From Streptomyces phaeochromogenes (GTDB taxonomy: Bacteria; Actinomycetota; Actinomycetes; Streptomycetales; Streptomycetaceae): a stretch of DNA of 35,055 nucleotides. Both the position numbers and the translations under genes were made by a program. The stretch's first letter is position 1. Each line of letters begins with the position of its first letter. The notes under the pieces are model-generated. The model was given only the letters and a program-made list of their open reading frames with translations, was not told the DNA's origin and did not search any database. Positions 1 through 8,526 of the stretch are shown one piece after another. The DNA lies in contig NZ_LIQZ01000056.1 in NCBI RefSeq assembly GCF_001418655.1, positions 1 through 35,055 of the forward strand, read 5' to 3'.

Positions 1-95
1 CTGGCTCGGGGGATCGGCCGGGCGGGGTGAACCGGCTGAGCGGGTGGGCCGCTGATGTGGTCGGCCGCCCGCCCGCCGCTGTCGTCGTGTGCCGA

Positions 96-833
96 TCAGC
101 TCCAGGTGACCGCGGACCTCTCCCGCCACAGCGTCGCGATCGACGGGTCTCCCGTCACGCCCGGGAGCGGCGCGCGGTTCCACAACGCCAGGTAGAGCTG
201 GGCGGCCGTCCCCGCCAACTCGCAGTCCGCGTCCGCCACTTCACCCCGCTCGGCCGCCGGGGGCTCGGCCGACAGCCGTACGCTCCACACGGCGTCCGAG
301 TCCGAGGCCCGCACCCTCAGGACACGCGGCTCGTCCGTCCGTACCCTGCTTTTGCTTCGGGCGTGGAAGCCGAGCAGCAGTTCGTCGATGCCGTCGACCG
401 CGAAGTCCACGGGGATCGCGGTCGGGGTGCCGCCGCGCGCAGACTCCGCGTCCACCCGGTGCACGGTCGTCTCGTTGGCCTGCCGCCGTGCCCAGAAGGC
501 CAGCGGCGAAGGGGCGGGCAGGAAACTCCAGCACTCCACGTCGGGAGGGGCGGTGGTGAGCGTCTCGACGAGGCCGCGGTGTCCGTCCCGGAACCAGGTC
601 AGCAACTCCGCGCCGTCCAGCTCGGGCAGGCCGCCGTCGGGATGGTACGAGGTGTGCCCCTCGGCCACGAACGCCGTGGCCCAGCGGTGCACCATGCCGG
701 TGTGCCGCAACAGGTCCCGCACCTGCCACTCCGGGCAGGTGGGCACCTTGGCGTCGGCCCCGGCCTCCTCCGCGGCCTCGGCCAGCAACCCGCCTTCCCG
801 GTCCAGGTATCGAATGAGCTCGGCAATCTCCAT
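96..833 (-). CDS. Maleylpyruvate isomerase family protein (mycothiol-dependent type)
   Basis: A 245-residue soluble protein of the DinB-like MDMPI superfamily. In this family, actinobacterial enzymes use mycothiol and a divalent metal for isomerase or transferase reactions. The N-terminal half is the four-helix-bundle domain. Its CPEWQVRDLLRHTG stretch (about 33-46) and NETTVHRVDAE (about 120-130) supply the expected metal triad, H44, E121 and H125. The C-terminal 90 residues match the family's small alpha/beta extension. The true substrate cannot be read from sequence; most Streptomyces paralogues are uncharacterised. The ATG at 833 is the natural start because the conserved first helix begins a few residues later, but no purine-rich ribosome site precedes it. 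It reads away from the LacI remnant upstream, and no operon partner is evident. Confidence 0.85.
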   Translation of the reverse strand: MEIAELIRYLDREGGLLAEAAEEAGADAKVPTCPEWQVRDLLRHTGMVHRWATAFVAEGHTSYHPDGGLPELDGAELLTWFRDGHRGLVETLTTAPPDVECWSFLPAPSPLAFWARRQANETTVHRVDAESARGGTPTAIPVDFAVDGIDELLLGFHARSKSRVRTDEPRVLRVRASDSDAVWSVRLSAEPPAAERGEVADADCELAGTAAQLYLALWNRAPLPGVTGDPSIATLWRERSAVTWS

Positions 834-924
834 GTAGGGGAGTGTGCCGGATGGAGCGGGCTTCAGGAGGGACGGCGGGCGACTCCCTTGCGCCCCTGAC
901 CCGGGCGGTGCGGTCCGCCGCTCG

Positions 925-1111
925 GAGCGTGTACCCGACGACGTGGCCTGTCATCGGGTACGACGACACCGAGTGCGGCGCCCTGGTCACGCCCGCGCTC
1001 GCCCCGGTCCGTATCGAGGTCGAGGCCCGTGGCCGCCGTGAGGCACGTGCCGCCCTCGGCCGCCGGGCTTCGGGCGTCACCGCGCCTCGGACGTCGCCAC
1101 GACGTTGGTGA
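925..1111 (+). pseudogene. C-terminal remnant of a LacI-family regulator, frameshifted
   Basis: The 328-base gap between the flanking minus-strand genes holds a decayed plus-strand fragment. One frame reads SERVPDDVA and the next frame continues VIGYDDTECGALVTPALAPV and then RIEVEARGRREARAALG. Together these are the typical end of the LacI/PurR effector-binding domain (V-P-D-D-V-x-V-x-G-[YF]-D-D-T, then the L-x-P-x-L-x-x-V-R segment). Removing a single T at about 949 restores the join. No DNA-binding domain or start is present, so it is a relic. Similarity further upstream (844-924) is too weak to claim. Confidence 0.7.
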
Positions 1112-1161
1112 GGGCAGTCGCGCGCGACTCGACATGGGTCGGCGCGCGTCCAACTCCGCGG

Positions 1162-2061
1162 TCAGCCCTCGGTGTTCGTGTCCTTCTCGTCGAAGCTCGC
1201 GAAGTACGCGGCGGCCATGTCCTCGTCGGCGTGGCCCTGGGCGGCGGCGCGGGCGAAGCGTTCGGCGCTCGCGGTGGCGACGTCGAGACGGAGTCCGTGC
1301 CGTTCGCCGGCCTCGACGATCAGACGGGCGTCCTTGGCGGCGGTGCCCACGGCGAAGGCGGCCGGTGACAGCTGGTCGTTGAGGATGAGCCCGGCCTTGG
1401 CACGCAGGTAGCCCATGTCGAGCGGGCCGCCCGCGATGGCGTCGAAGAAGCTCTGCGGGTCCACGTCCAGGGCCTGGGCCAGGGCCAGCACCTCACCGGT
1501 CGCGTTGGTGACGGAGAGGACCCAGCTGTTGGCCACGAGCTTGAGGCGAGTGGCGCTGCCCGCCGCGCCGTCCTCGCCCGTCCACACCGTACGGGCGCCG
1601 ACGGCGTCGAAGACCGGCGTCACGGCCTCCCTGTCGTCGCTCGGACCGGCGGCGAGGACGAGCAACTGACCGGCCTCGGCGGGCTGTCGGGTACCGAGAA
1701 CGGGCGCGTCGTAGAAGACCAGGCCCTTCTCGCGGGCGAAGTCGGCCAGTTCGCCGACAGCCTCGATCCCGGCGGTCGTCGACTGCACCCACGTGGTACC
1801 GGCGCGCAGGGCGGGCGCGGCCTGCCGCATCACGTCCAGCACGGCAGGACCGTCGTACAGCATGGTCAGGACGACATCGGCACCCTCGACCGCCTCCGCG
1901 GGGGTGTCGACGACGTGCGCGCCGTCTGCGGTGAGGGGTTCGGCCTTGTCGCGGGAGCGGTTCCAGGCCCGGACGGTGTGTCCGGCGCGGACGAGGTTGC
2001 GGGCCATCGCGGCGCCCATGATCCCGGTGCCGAGGACACTGACGGTGAGCTTGTCGGTCAT
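1162..2061 (-). CDS. NAD(P)-dependent beta-hydroxyacid dehydrogenase family oxidoreductase
   Basis: A 299-residue member of the 3-hydroxyisobutyrate/6-phosphogluconate dehydrogenase superfamily, oxidising a beta-hydroxyacid or reducing a semialdehyde or imine-type substrate. The Rossmann motif GTGIMG is at 11-16. N34-R35 after the second strand suggests NADP(H). The TTAG loop is at about 95-98, and the catalytic lysine is K174 in TRLKLVANSW. The all-helical C-terminal domain is complete. The ATG at 2061 is chosen because AGGAAAG lies just upstream and the dinucleotide fold begins five residues in; an extended frame upstream adds only low-complexity sequence. It lies 159 bases downstream of the MFS gene on the same strand and may be co-transcribed. 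The substrate is unknown. Confidence 0.88.
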   Translation of the reverse strand: MTDKLTVSVLGTGIMGAAMARNLVRAGHTVRAWNRSRDKAEPLTADGAHVVDTPAEAVEGADVVLTMLYDGPAVLDVMRQAAPALRAGTTWVQSTTAGIEAVGELADFAREKGLVFYDAPVLGTRQPAEAGQLLVLAAGPSDDREAVTPVFDAVGARTVWTGEDGAAGSATRLKLVANSWVLSVTNATGEVLALAQALDVDPQSFFDAIAGGPLDMGYLRAKAGLILNDQLSPAAFAVGTAAKDARLIVEAGERHGLRLDVATASAERFARAAAQGHADEDMAAAYFASFDEKDTNTEG

Positions 2062-2220
2062 GACATCAACTTTCCTGATCCGTATGGTGCGTCGGATACC
2101 ACTGTGCCCTGCGCTCCCCTGCTGTGGCGCGCTGTGCCATGGCGGTGTCGGGCGGGGGGAGTGAGGGGCGCCGCGCCTCGGCGGGCGGCGTCCCGCTTGG
2201 CGGCGGCTCAAGCGAGGCCG

Positions 2221-3483
2221 TCAGTCGGCCGTCGCCCGCCGCGTCCCGTATCCGATGACGGCGGCCACCGCGGCCAGGGCCGCCACGCTGGTGAGGGCGA
2301 TGGGCAGGGAGAACCAGTCCGCCATGAAGCCGATGGCGGGCGGCCCGAGGAGCATGCCGCCGTAGCCGAAGGTGGAGGCGACGGCGACGCCGCTGGGGCC
2401 GGCCAGGGCACCGGCCCGTTCGACGGCGATCGGGAAGATATTGGCGAGGCCGACGCCGGTGACGGCGAAGCCGAGCAGGGCCGCCCACACGGAGGGGGCG
2501 AGCGATCCGACGAGCATGCCGACGGCGGCCATCGTGCCGCCCGCGACCACCGTCCGGGTCCGCCCGAGCCGCTCCAGGAGCGTGGTCCCGCAGAGCCGGC
2601 CGATCGTCATGGCGAGCGCGAAACACGAGTAACCCGCGGCAGCGATGCCCGGGTGCGCGTCCAGGTCCTGCTCCAGGTGCAAGGTGCCCCAGTCGGCCAG
2701 GGCCCCCTCTCCGTAGGCCGTACAGAGGGCGATCAGACCGAAGACGACGACCAGCCGGCGCGTACGGGTGTCCGGCCGCCGGGGTGCACGCTCCTCGGGC
2801 TGTCCGGGAACCGACTGCGGTACGGGTGCCGACGGCGGTACGGGAGCCGACTTCGGTACGGGAGCCGATTTCGGTACGGGGGAGTCGTACCGCAGCAGGG
2901 CCCGCCCCGCGACAGCCGTCACCAGCAGGCCGATCACGGTCAGGCCGAGTAGATGCCGGGTCGGCGACAACGAGCCCGCGACCAGTCCGCCGAGGCCGGC
3001 GCCGATCATTCCGCCCAGGCTGAAGGCCGCGTGGAAACTGGGCATGATCGGCCGCCGCAGCACGGCCACCAGATCGACGGCGGCGCTGTTGAAGGCGACG
3101 TTGATCCCGCCGTACGCGGCGCCGAACACCAGCAGGACCGCGCCGAGTGCCCAGGTGGAGTGGGTGAGGGGTGGCAGCGCCACGCTGAGGGAGAGCAGGA
3201 TGCCGCAGACGACGGTGACGGGGTGGCTGCCGTAGCGGCGGCAGAGCCGGCCGGTGAACATCATCGTGACGACGGCCCCGGCGGAGACTCCAAGGAGGGC
3301 GAGCCCCAGCGTGCTGGCGGAGGCGCCGGTCTGTTCCTTGATGGCGGGAATGCGAACGACCCACCCGGCGAAGATGAAGCCGTCGAGGGCGAAGAAGGTG
3401 GTCAGGGCGATACGGAGTCGGGTGAGGTCCTTGCTGTGGCCCGGCACGTCGTTGTGCGTTCGGGATTTGTTTATTAGCGGCAC
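2221..3483 (-). CDS. MFS transporter
   Basis: A 420-residue major facilitator permease with about 12 hydrophobic helices in two halves. The cytoplasmic motif between helices 2 and 3 is reduced (TGRLCRRYGSHPV). The pattern resembles the YbjJ/fucose-permease-like branch, often annotated as sugar or drug efflux; the substrate is not predictable. The central cytoplasmic loop contains four six-residue repeats of the APVPxS type, encoded by an 18-bp tandem array, followed by a charged stretch. The furthest start is GTG at 3483. A second GTG at 3447 is equally close to the first helix, and neither has a good ribosome site, so the N-terminus is uncertain. It precedes the beta-hydroxyacid dehydrogenase gene on the same strand. 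Confidence 0.88.
   Translation of the reverse strand: MPLINKSRTHNDVPGHSKDLTRLRIALTTFFALDGFIFAGWVVRIPAIKEQTGASASTLGLALLGVSAGAVVTMMFTGRLCRRYGSHPVTVVCGILLSLSVALPPLTHSTWALGAVLLVFGAAYGGINVAFNSAAVDLVAVLRRPIMPSFHAAFSLGGMIGAGLGGLVAGSLSPTRHLLGLTVIGLLVTAVAGRALLRYDSPVPKSAPVPKSAPVPPSAPVPQSVPGQPEERAPRRPDTRTRRLVVVFGLIALCTAYGEGALADWGTLHLEQDLDAHPGIAAAGYSCFALAMTIGRLCGTTLLERLGRTRTVVAGGTMAAVGMLVGSLAPSVWAALLGFAVTGVGLANIFPIAVERAGALAGPSGVAVASTFGYGGMLLGPPAIGFMADWFSLPIALTSVAALAAVAAVIGYGTRRATAD
2811..2882 (-). repeat. Four tandem 18-bp repeats in the MFS central loop
   Basis: Four contiguous 18-bp units begin at 2811, 2829, 2847 and 2865. On the plus strand they follow the pattern CCGA(C/T)nnCGGTACGGGnG with two to four differences each. 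They keep frame and encode a Pro-Val-Pro-x-Ser-Ala type hexapeptide repeat in the predicted cytoplasmic loop. Copy number could vary without disrupting the gene. Confidence 0.9.
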
Positions 3484-3530
3484 AAACTCAGGCTAGGTGG
3501 GAGCCGGGGGCTGGGCAAGGGTGTGGTCCG

Positions 3531-3578
3531 GCGCTCCGGCGCTCCGGCGCTCCGGCGTTCGGGCGCTCCGGCGCGCGG
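3531..3578. repeat. Tandem 8-bp repeat (GCGCTCCG)
   Basis: Six consecutive 8-bp units lie between the start of the MFS gene and the end of the kinase gene. Units 1, 2, 3 and 5 are exact and units 4 and 6 are diverged. The array lies about 35 bases past the kinase stop codon and about 50 bases upstream of the MFS start. It is a non-coding microsatellite. Confidence 0.85.
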
Positions 3579-3613
3579 GACGCCAGGGCCGCTCCACCCG
3601 GCGCCCCCGCCGC

Positions 3614-5773
3614 TCAGGGAACATCGGCCACCGAGAAGACCCCCGGCCCGCTGACCCCGTACAGCACACCGCCCACCAGAAGCGGCGGGACCGAGTTCGG
3701 TGTCAGTTCCTCGAAGGAGCGGCCCTCCGTGTCGAAGGACGAGGTGGTGCGGCCGATCTCCTTGCCGGTGCGGGGGTCGAGGGCCAGGACGCTGGTGTCC
3801 GGCATCGTGACGTACAACCGGCCGTCGTGGAGGGCCGGTTCGCTGAAGACGCGCAGGTCGCGGGAGCTGGTCCACAGCGGCTTTCCGCGTTTCAGGTCGA
3901 GGGCGAGCAGGGTCTCGTTGCCGTAGTCGAAGATGTACATGGTGTCGCCGCGCACCAGGGGCGGCGCCTCCGGCTCGACGCTCCAGGGGAAGTCGATCCG
4001 GCGGGTCTTCCCGCTGTCGAGCTCCTGGATGAAGAAGGCGGCGGAGACCCCGGAGTTGTCGTCCCAGCGCGCGTAGTACGCCGTGTCGTCCTGGACCGTG
4101 GCCAGCCACAGATCGCCCTTGGGCGCCTCGACGTTGCCCAGGGTCCGGCCGGTGCGTGCGTCGAGGCGGGCGATGCCGCCGGAGCCGCCGCGCAGATCGG
4201 CGTAGAGGGTCCCCTTGGACCCCTCGTGGAACGGGCTCGCCGACGCGGAGGCCAGCTCGCGCCGCCACAGTTCCTCACCCGTGCGCGGCTCGTACGCCGC
4301 GAAGCGCGCGGTGTCGGAAGGCCCGAGCTCGTCCAGCCGTACGAGCAGCACCCCGCTCAGGTACGCGTAGTCGCCCACCGGACCGTCCAGATGCCACAGC
4401 CGCGCGCCGGTCCTGGCGTCGAAGGCGTCCACCCCCTCGGAGCGGTCCGAGCTGTTGACGAACACCGCGCCCTCGCGGACGACGGGCTCGCGCAGCGAGA
4501 AACCGTCGACCTTCTTCTGGCTCATGGGCTTCGTCCAGTCCACACGGCCCGTCGCCGAACTCAGCCGCATGAGCGCGACCTGTGGAGAGGAGCAGAAGAT
4601 GCCGAGCGCGTCCGGAACACACGCCGGGCCCATGGGCATCGGATCGTCCTCGTCCGGCTCCAGTGCGTTGTGCCACGGCCGCCAGCCCGCCGGTGCCGAA
4701 CCACGGGGGGATACCTGCGGGCCGGCCCGGTCCGCCTCGTCGACCGTGCTCGCCGGGTCGTCGTCCAGCACGGTGACCGAAGCGACCCCCGTCATGCCGA
4801 GGAGCACCGCGCCGACGAGGGCGGTCCACAGCCATTTTCCACGGCGCTTCCGTTCGGTCGGTCTCGCGCCTGAGGACGGTGACGCCCCTGATCCCGAGAG
4901 CACGGTCACCGGGGTCCGGGACGGCTCTTCGTCGGACTCTTCGCCAGTCGGCTCCTCCGGCAGCCCGGTCAGTGCGTCCAGCACCTCGCTCGACGTCGGA
5001 CGGTCCGCCGGTTCCTTCGCCAGACAGGCAGCTACCAACGGGCGCAGCGGCTCCGGCAGTTCGCCCAGCTCGGGCTCGCTGTGCACGGTGTTGTACGCGG
5101 CGAGATAGGCGTTCTCCGCCTCGAAGGGGCTGCGCCCGGTGGCCGCGTACACGAGTACCGCCCCCAGCGAGAAGACATCGACGGCGGAGCCGACCTCGCG
5201 GGGGCGGCTGAACTGCTCCGGTGCCATGAACGGCGGCGAGCCCATCACCATGCCCGTCTGGGTGCGGACATCACTGCTGGCCGCGCGCGAGATGCCGAAG
5301 TCGATGACGCGTGCCGCCCCGTCGTCGCCCTCGCCCTCCAGCAGGAGCACATTGCTCGGCTTGAGGTCCCGGTGCACGACCTCCGCGCGGTGGATCTCAC
5401 GCAGTGCCTCGGCGAGTTCGGTGCCGAGGCGGCGCAGCGCCGGCCAATCCAGCGGACCCGCCTCGGCGACCCGTTCGGCGAGGGTGGGGCCCGGGACGAA
5501 CGCGGTTGCCATCCACGGTCGTTCCGCGTCCGGGTCGGCGTCCACGACCGGCGCGGTGAACGCACCGCTGACCCGGCGCGCGGCCACGATCTCCTGCCGG
5601 AACCTGGCCCGGAACTCGGCGTTGTCGGCATACCTGGTGTGCACGACCTTGACGGCGACGGCCCGCCCCGAGGCCGATCTGCCGAGATAGACGACGCCCA
5701 TGCCGCCGCTCCCGATCCGCGATTCGATCCGGTAGCCGCCGACGGACCGCGGATCGTTCTCGCGCAGGGTCAC
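3614..5773 (-). CDS. Receptor-type Ser/Thr protein kinase with PQQ-like beta-propeller domain
   Basis: A 719-residue Hanks-type kinase. The kinase domain (about 14-268) has the glycine loop GSGGMG (21-26), K42, the catalytic loop HRDLKPSN (134-141), DFG at 158-160 and the activation segment ending GSPPFMAPEQ. A charged, disordered linker follows. One membrane helix lies at about 315-336, then an extracytoplasmic half with repeated blades such as DARTGARLW, EPRTGEELW, DLKRGKPLW and DPRTGKEIG, typical of PQQ-type (Trp-Asp) propellers. The GTG at 5773 is well supported by AAGGAG about seven bases upstream. It is likely to sense an external ligand or cell-surface state, but ligand and substrates are unknown. 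A second kinase of different sensor type lies 750 bases away. Confidence 0.93.
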   Translation of the reverse strand: MTLRENDPRSVGGYRIESRIGSGGMGVVYLGRSASGRAVAVKVVHTRYADNAEFRARFRQEIVAARRVSGAFTAPVVDADPDAERPWMATAFVPGPTLAERVAEAGPLDWPALRRLGTELAEALREIHRAEVVHRDLKPSNVLLLEGEGDDGAARVIDFGISRAASSDVRTQTGMVMGSPPFMAPEQFSRPREVGSAVDVFSLGAVLVYAATGRSPFEAENAYLAAYNTVHSEPELGELPEPLRPLVAACLAKEPADRPTSSEVLDALTGLPEEPTGEESDEEPSRTPVTVLSGSGASPSSGARPTERKRRGKWLWTALVGAVLLGMTGVASVTVLDDDPASTVDEADRAGPQVSPRGSAPAGWRPWHNALEPDEDDPMPMGPACVPDALGIFCSSPQVALMRLSSATGRVDWTKPMSQKKVDGFSLREPVVREGAVFVNSSDRSEGVDAFDARTGARLWHLDGPVGDYAYLSGVLLVRLDELGPSDTARFAAYEPRTGEELWRRELASASASPFHEGSKGTLYADLRGGSGGIARLDARTGRTLGNVEAPKGDLWLATVQDDTAYYARWDDNSGVSAAFFIQELDSGKTRRIDFPWSVEPEAPPLVRGDTMYIFDYGNETLLALDLKRGKPLWTSSRDLRVFSEPALHDGRLYVTMPDTSVLALDPRTGKEIGRTTSSFDTEGRSFEELTPNSVPPLLVGGVLYGVSGPGVFSVADVP

Positions 5774-5916
5774 CGTGTCTCCTTCACCCGTTCACGCCTG
5801 GGCGGTTCCGGCCCGGATCTTCCTGACAGGTCTTCTTCTGACAGGGACCCTTCACTCTAGTGCCAGGTCGCCCGGTCGCCAGGGCTCTTCCGGTGAGCGC
5901 AACGTGCGTCCACGGT

Positions 5917-6051
5917 TCAGGCCCGCGCACCCCCGTCGACCCGCAGGACCGTGCCGGTCACGAACGAGGAGCAGTCGCTGAGGAGCCAGGCGGCGGCCTG
6001 GGCGATCTCGTCGGGGTCGGCCGCGCTGCGCAGAGGGGTGTGCGCCTGGAG
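5917..6051 (-). pseudogene. C-terminal remnant of a short-chain dehydrogenase/reductase (SDR)
   Basis: The last 45 or so codons of a classical SDR survive: TPLRSAADPDEIAQAAAWLL then SDCSSFVTGTVLRVDGG, ending at a stop codon at 5917. This is the family's diagnostic final helix and strand (P-L-x-R-x-x-x-P-x-E-I-A, then S-S-F-V-T-G). The Rossmann N-terminus, catalytic Ser-Tyr-Lys region and start codon are absent. Upstream of about residue -45 the reading frame turns into the antisense of the regulator remnant. Confidence 0.82.
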
Positions 6052-6498
6052 CCGCTCCTGGAGGACTTCTCCGCCCTTCCGCGGCGCGACCGCAACCTCG
6101 TACGCCGTGTCTTCCTCGGACCGCACCCGCAGGGGCGGCGGCTGTACGGAGTGTCGGACGCGGACGCCTTCGCCCGCAACGCGACGTAGCGGCTGCGCGC
6201 CACCGCCGCCCGCTATCCCGACGACCCCGAGGTGACCGGGCTGGTGCGTGAACTCCTGGCCGGAAGCGAGGAGTTCACCCGGCTGTGGGCCTCCCGCGAC
6301 GTGAGCGCCGAGCTCACCCTGTGCAAGACGTTCCAGCACCCGCTGGTCGGCCCGGTCACCGTCAACTGCGACGCCCTCGACATCACCGACCGGGACCAGC
6401 AGGTCGTGATCTACACGGCGGCCTCCGGCTCACCGTCCGAGGAGGCCTTGCGACTGCTGTCGGTCATCGGCACGCAGCGTATGGACGTGGGGCGCTGA
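6046..6498 (+). pseudogene. C-terminal remnant of an MmyB-like XRE-family regulator, with in-frame stop
   Basis: From LEPLLEDFSALP onward, the frame matches the ligand-binding domain of MmyB-type Streptomyces regulators. RDRNLVRRVFLGP leads to RLRATAARYPDDPEVTGLV, then SEEFTRLWASRDV and the strongly conserved KTFQHPLVGPVTVNCDALDI near the C-terminus. The helix-turn-helix half is missing, and an in-frame TAG at 6187-6189 interrupts the domain between ARNAT and RLRAT. The final 89 codons after 6232 form an open stretch, but I see no reason to think it is translated as a functional protein. It is head to head with the SDR remnant. Confidence 0.82.
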
Positions 6499-6522
6499 GC
6501 CGGGTGGGCGGTCCGGCGGCCC

Positions 6523-8526
6523 TCAGACCCGCGTATACGTGAGCCGTCGCCCGTCCGCCAGTTCGCGTACGAGGGTGTCGCCCTCGGTGCGCAGTGTGGA
6601 GGAGCCGCCGCGGAGGCAGGGGCCGGAGGAGGCGGGCTGGTCGATCGCCGGTGGTGCGAAGCGTGCGGGACCGTCGGCGTCCCCTACGGAGACCAGGTTC
6701 ATGTCGGCCTCGCAGTGTTCGCCGCCGCCGTCCGAGACCAACGTGGCGGCCGGGCTGCCCACCGGTGTCCGCTCGACGGTCATTCGCTGCGTGCCACCGT
6801 TGGCCAGTGGGCGCTGCCAGGTGCCGAGCAGTTCTTCGGGCAGCTTCTCCGGCCCCTCGATCCTGTGCAGTTCGGCGGTGCGCCCCGCTGCCTCCCAGCG
6901 GAGGGAGTTCCCGTCGGTCCGGGAGAGGACATGCTCACCGAGGGCCGAGCACGAGCCGGCGGGGACGCTGTTGACGACCCTCGTGTCCAGCCGTAGCGAC
7001 GCACCGTCGCCGGACGGCTTGGCGGCGAGTTTGCCGTCGCTCTTGCACTCGTAGGTGTCGCCGAGGCTGATGCTGGTGGCGACGACCTCGCCCACCTGCC
7101 CCGACGAGACGACGAACCGGCGGAACTGATCGGTCGGCTTCCCGTCCCGCTCGACCTCGCCCGCCCAGATGCCCACGAACGCCTTGGGTACGTCGGATGT
7201 CAGGCCGTCGTCGTCACCGGAAGTGGAACCGGAGCCAGAGCCCGCGTCGGATTCCGAACTCCCGTTGGGCAGTGGGAGATCCGCGGCCCACGCGGCGTAC
7301 AGGCCTCCTGCCACCACGGCGGCTGCCGCCAGCGCGAGCGCGGTCCGGCGGCCCCTGCGCTTTGGGCCAGGGCGCGGCGAAGGAGTCGACTCCGTGCGCC
7401 CGCTGTCCGGCCTCGGCACGACCTGGGTTCCCCACTCCGACCGTTCCGACTGCTCCGAGGCGCGAGGTTCCTCCCAGGTCACGAGCGAGGCGGTGGACGA
7501 CGTCGCGGACGTAGGCGCGGGCGTGGCCGGTGCGGGCGACGACACGTAGGCGGCCGGTGCCGGCGCTGCCATCGCGCTCGCGTGCGGCGGCGTGTCCGTG
7601 TCGAGCAACTGGACGGCGCTGCGGCCCAGTTCGGCGATGATCTGGGCAGGCAGCCACGGCGGCGACGAGGTGTTGGTCGCCACCGGTTGCATCCGTGCGA
7701 CGACCTCCTCCGGAGTCGGCCTGGCCGCCGGGTCCTTGGCGAGGCAGTCGGCGATCAGTCCCCGTACCGGCTCCTCGATCCCCGTCAGGTCCGGCTCCTC
7801 CTGCGCGATACGGAACATCACGGCGTGGACCCCGCCGGAACCGCCACCGCCGAACGGCGTCTGCCCGGTCGCCGCGTACGCCAGGACCGTACCCATGCAG
7901 AAGACGTCGGAGGCCGGGCCCACCGGCTCGTCCCTGAGCTGCTCGGGCGACATGAAGCGGGGCGAGCCGACCAGCACGCCCGAACTGGTCGGGGTCGAAC
8001 CGGGTACCGCGTCCAGCGCCCGCGCGATGCCGAAGTCGATGACCCGGGGGCCGTCGATGGTGATCAGGACGTTGGAGGGCTTGAGGTCCCGGTGGACCAG
8101 CCCCGCGCCGTGAATGTCGAGCAGGGCGCTGGCGAGTCCGTGGGCGAGGGTGCGTACGGAAGGGGCGGGGAGGGGGCCGTGTCCCTGGGGCGAGACGATG
8201 TGTTCGAGTGAGGGTCCCGCGATGTAGCCGGTGGCCACCCACGGCGTCTCGGCCTCGGTGTCCGCGTCGAGGACCGGTGCCGTCCAGCGGTCGCTCACCC
8301 TGCGCGCCGCCGCGACCTCCAGCCGGAAGCGCTCGCGGAACTCGGGTTCGGCGGCCAGCTCCGGCTTGATGAGCTTGACCGCGACCGTGCGCCCGCCCTC
8401 CGAACGTGCCAGACAGACCCGGCCCATGCCGCCCGCGCCGAGGGTTCTGAGCAACCGATACCGGCCGATTCTGTCGCCAACCCCACCGGAGGTGGCATCG
8501 AAGTCGCCTGTCGACGGCTTCGTCAT
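6523..8526 (-). CDS. Receptor-type Ser/Thr protein kinase with unrecognised extracytoplasmic domain
   Basis: A 667-residue Hanks-type kinase. The glycine loop GAGGMG is at about 30-35, K51, the catalytic HRDLKPSN at 145-152, DFG at 164-166 and the activation-loop end GSPRFMSPEQ. After the kinase domain (to about 280) comes a long Pro/Ala/Ser/Thr-rich linker. A single membrane helix follows (about 395-413), then a Ser/Gly/Asp-rich spacer and a roughly 230-residue external domain with paired cysteines (for example Y-E-C-K, G-S-C-S, E-H-C-E, G-P-C-L). I do not recognise this module; two similar halves are suggested by the recurring F-x-G-x-W and L-x-G-T-W-type strands. The ATG at 8526 is preferred over an upstream in-frame start 39 bases earlier because GGGGAG precedes it. 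Confidence 0.92.
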   Translation of the reverse strand: MTKPSTGDFDATSGGVGDRIGRYRLLRTLGAGGMGRVCLARSEGGRTVAVKLIKPELAAEPEFRERFRLEVAAARRVSDRWTAPVLDADTEAETPWVATGYIAGPSLEHIVSPQGHGPLPAPSVRTLAHGLASALLDIHGAGLVHRDLKPSNVLITIDGPRVIDFGIARALDAVPGSTPTSSGVLVGSPRFMSPEQLRDEPVGPASDVFCMGTVLAYAATGQTPFGGGGSGGVHAVMFRIAQEEPDLTGIEEPVRGLIADCLAKDPAARPTPEEVVARMQPVATNTSSPPWLPAQIIAELGRSAVQLLDTDTPPHASAMAAPAPAAYVSSPAPATPAPTSATSSTASLVTWEEPRASEQSERSEWGTQVVPRPDSGRTESTPSPRPGPKRRGRRTALALAAAAVVAGGLYAAWAADLPLPNGSSESDAGSGSGSTSGDDDGLTSDVPKAFVGIWAGEVERDGKPTDQFRRFVVSSGQVGEVVATSISLGDTYECKSDGKLAAKPSGDGASLRLDTRVVNSVPAGSCSALGEHVLSRTDGNSLRWEAAGRTAELHRIEGPEKLPEELLGTWQRPLANGGTQRMTVERTPVGSPAATLVSDGGGEHCEADMNLVSVGDADGPARFAPPAIDQPASSGPCLRGGSSTLRTEGDTLVRELADGRRLTYTRV

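Noticed and set aside
1..95. Search for the end of a gene entering from the left edge.
   Set aside because: No frame in the first 95 bases shows recognisable protein sequence; left unannotated.
6232..6498. An 88-residue plus-strand reading frame that could be taken as a small intact gene.
   Set aside because: It is the tail of the MmyB-like domain, in the same frame as the upstream fragment after a TAG, without a start signal; treated as part of the pseudogene.
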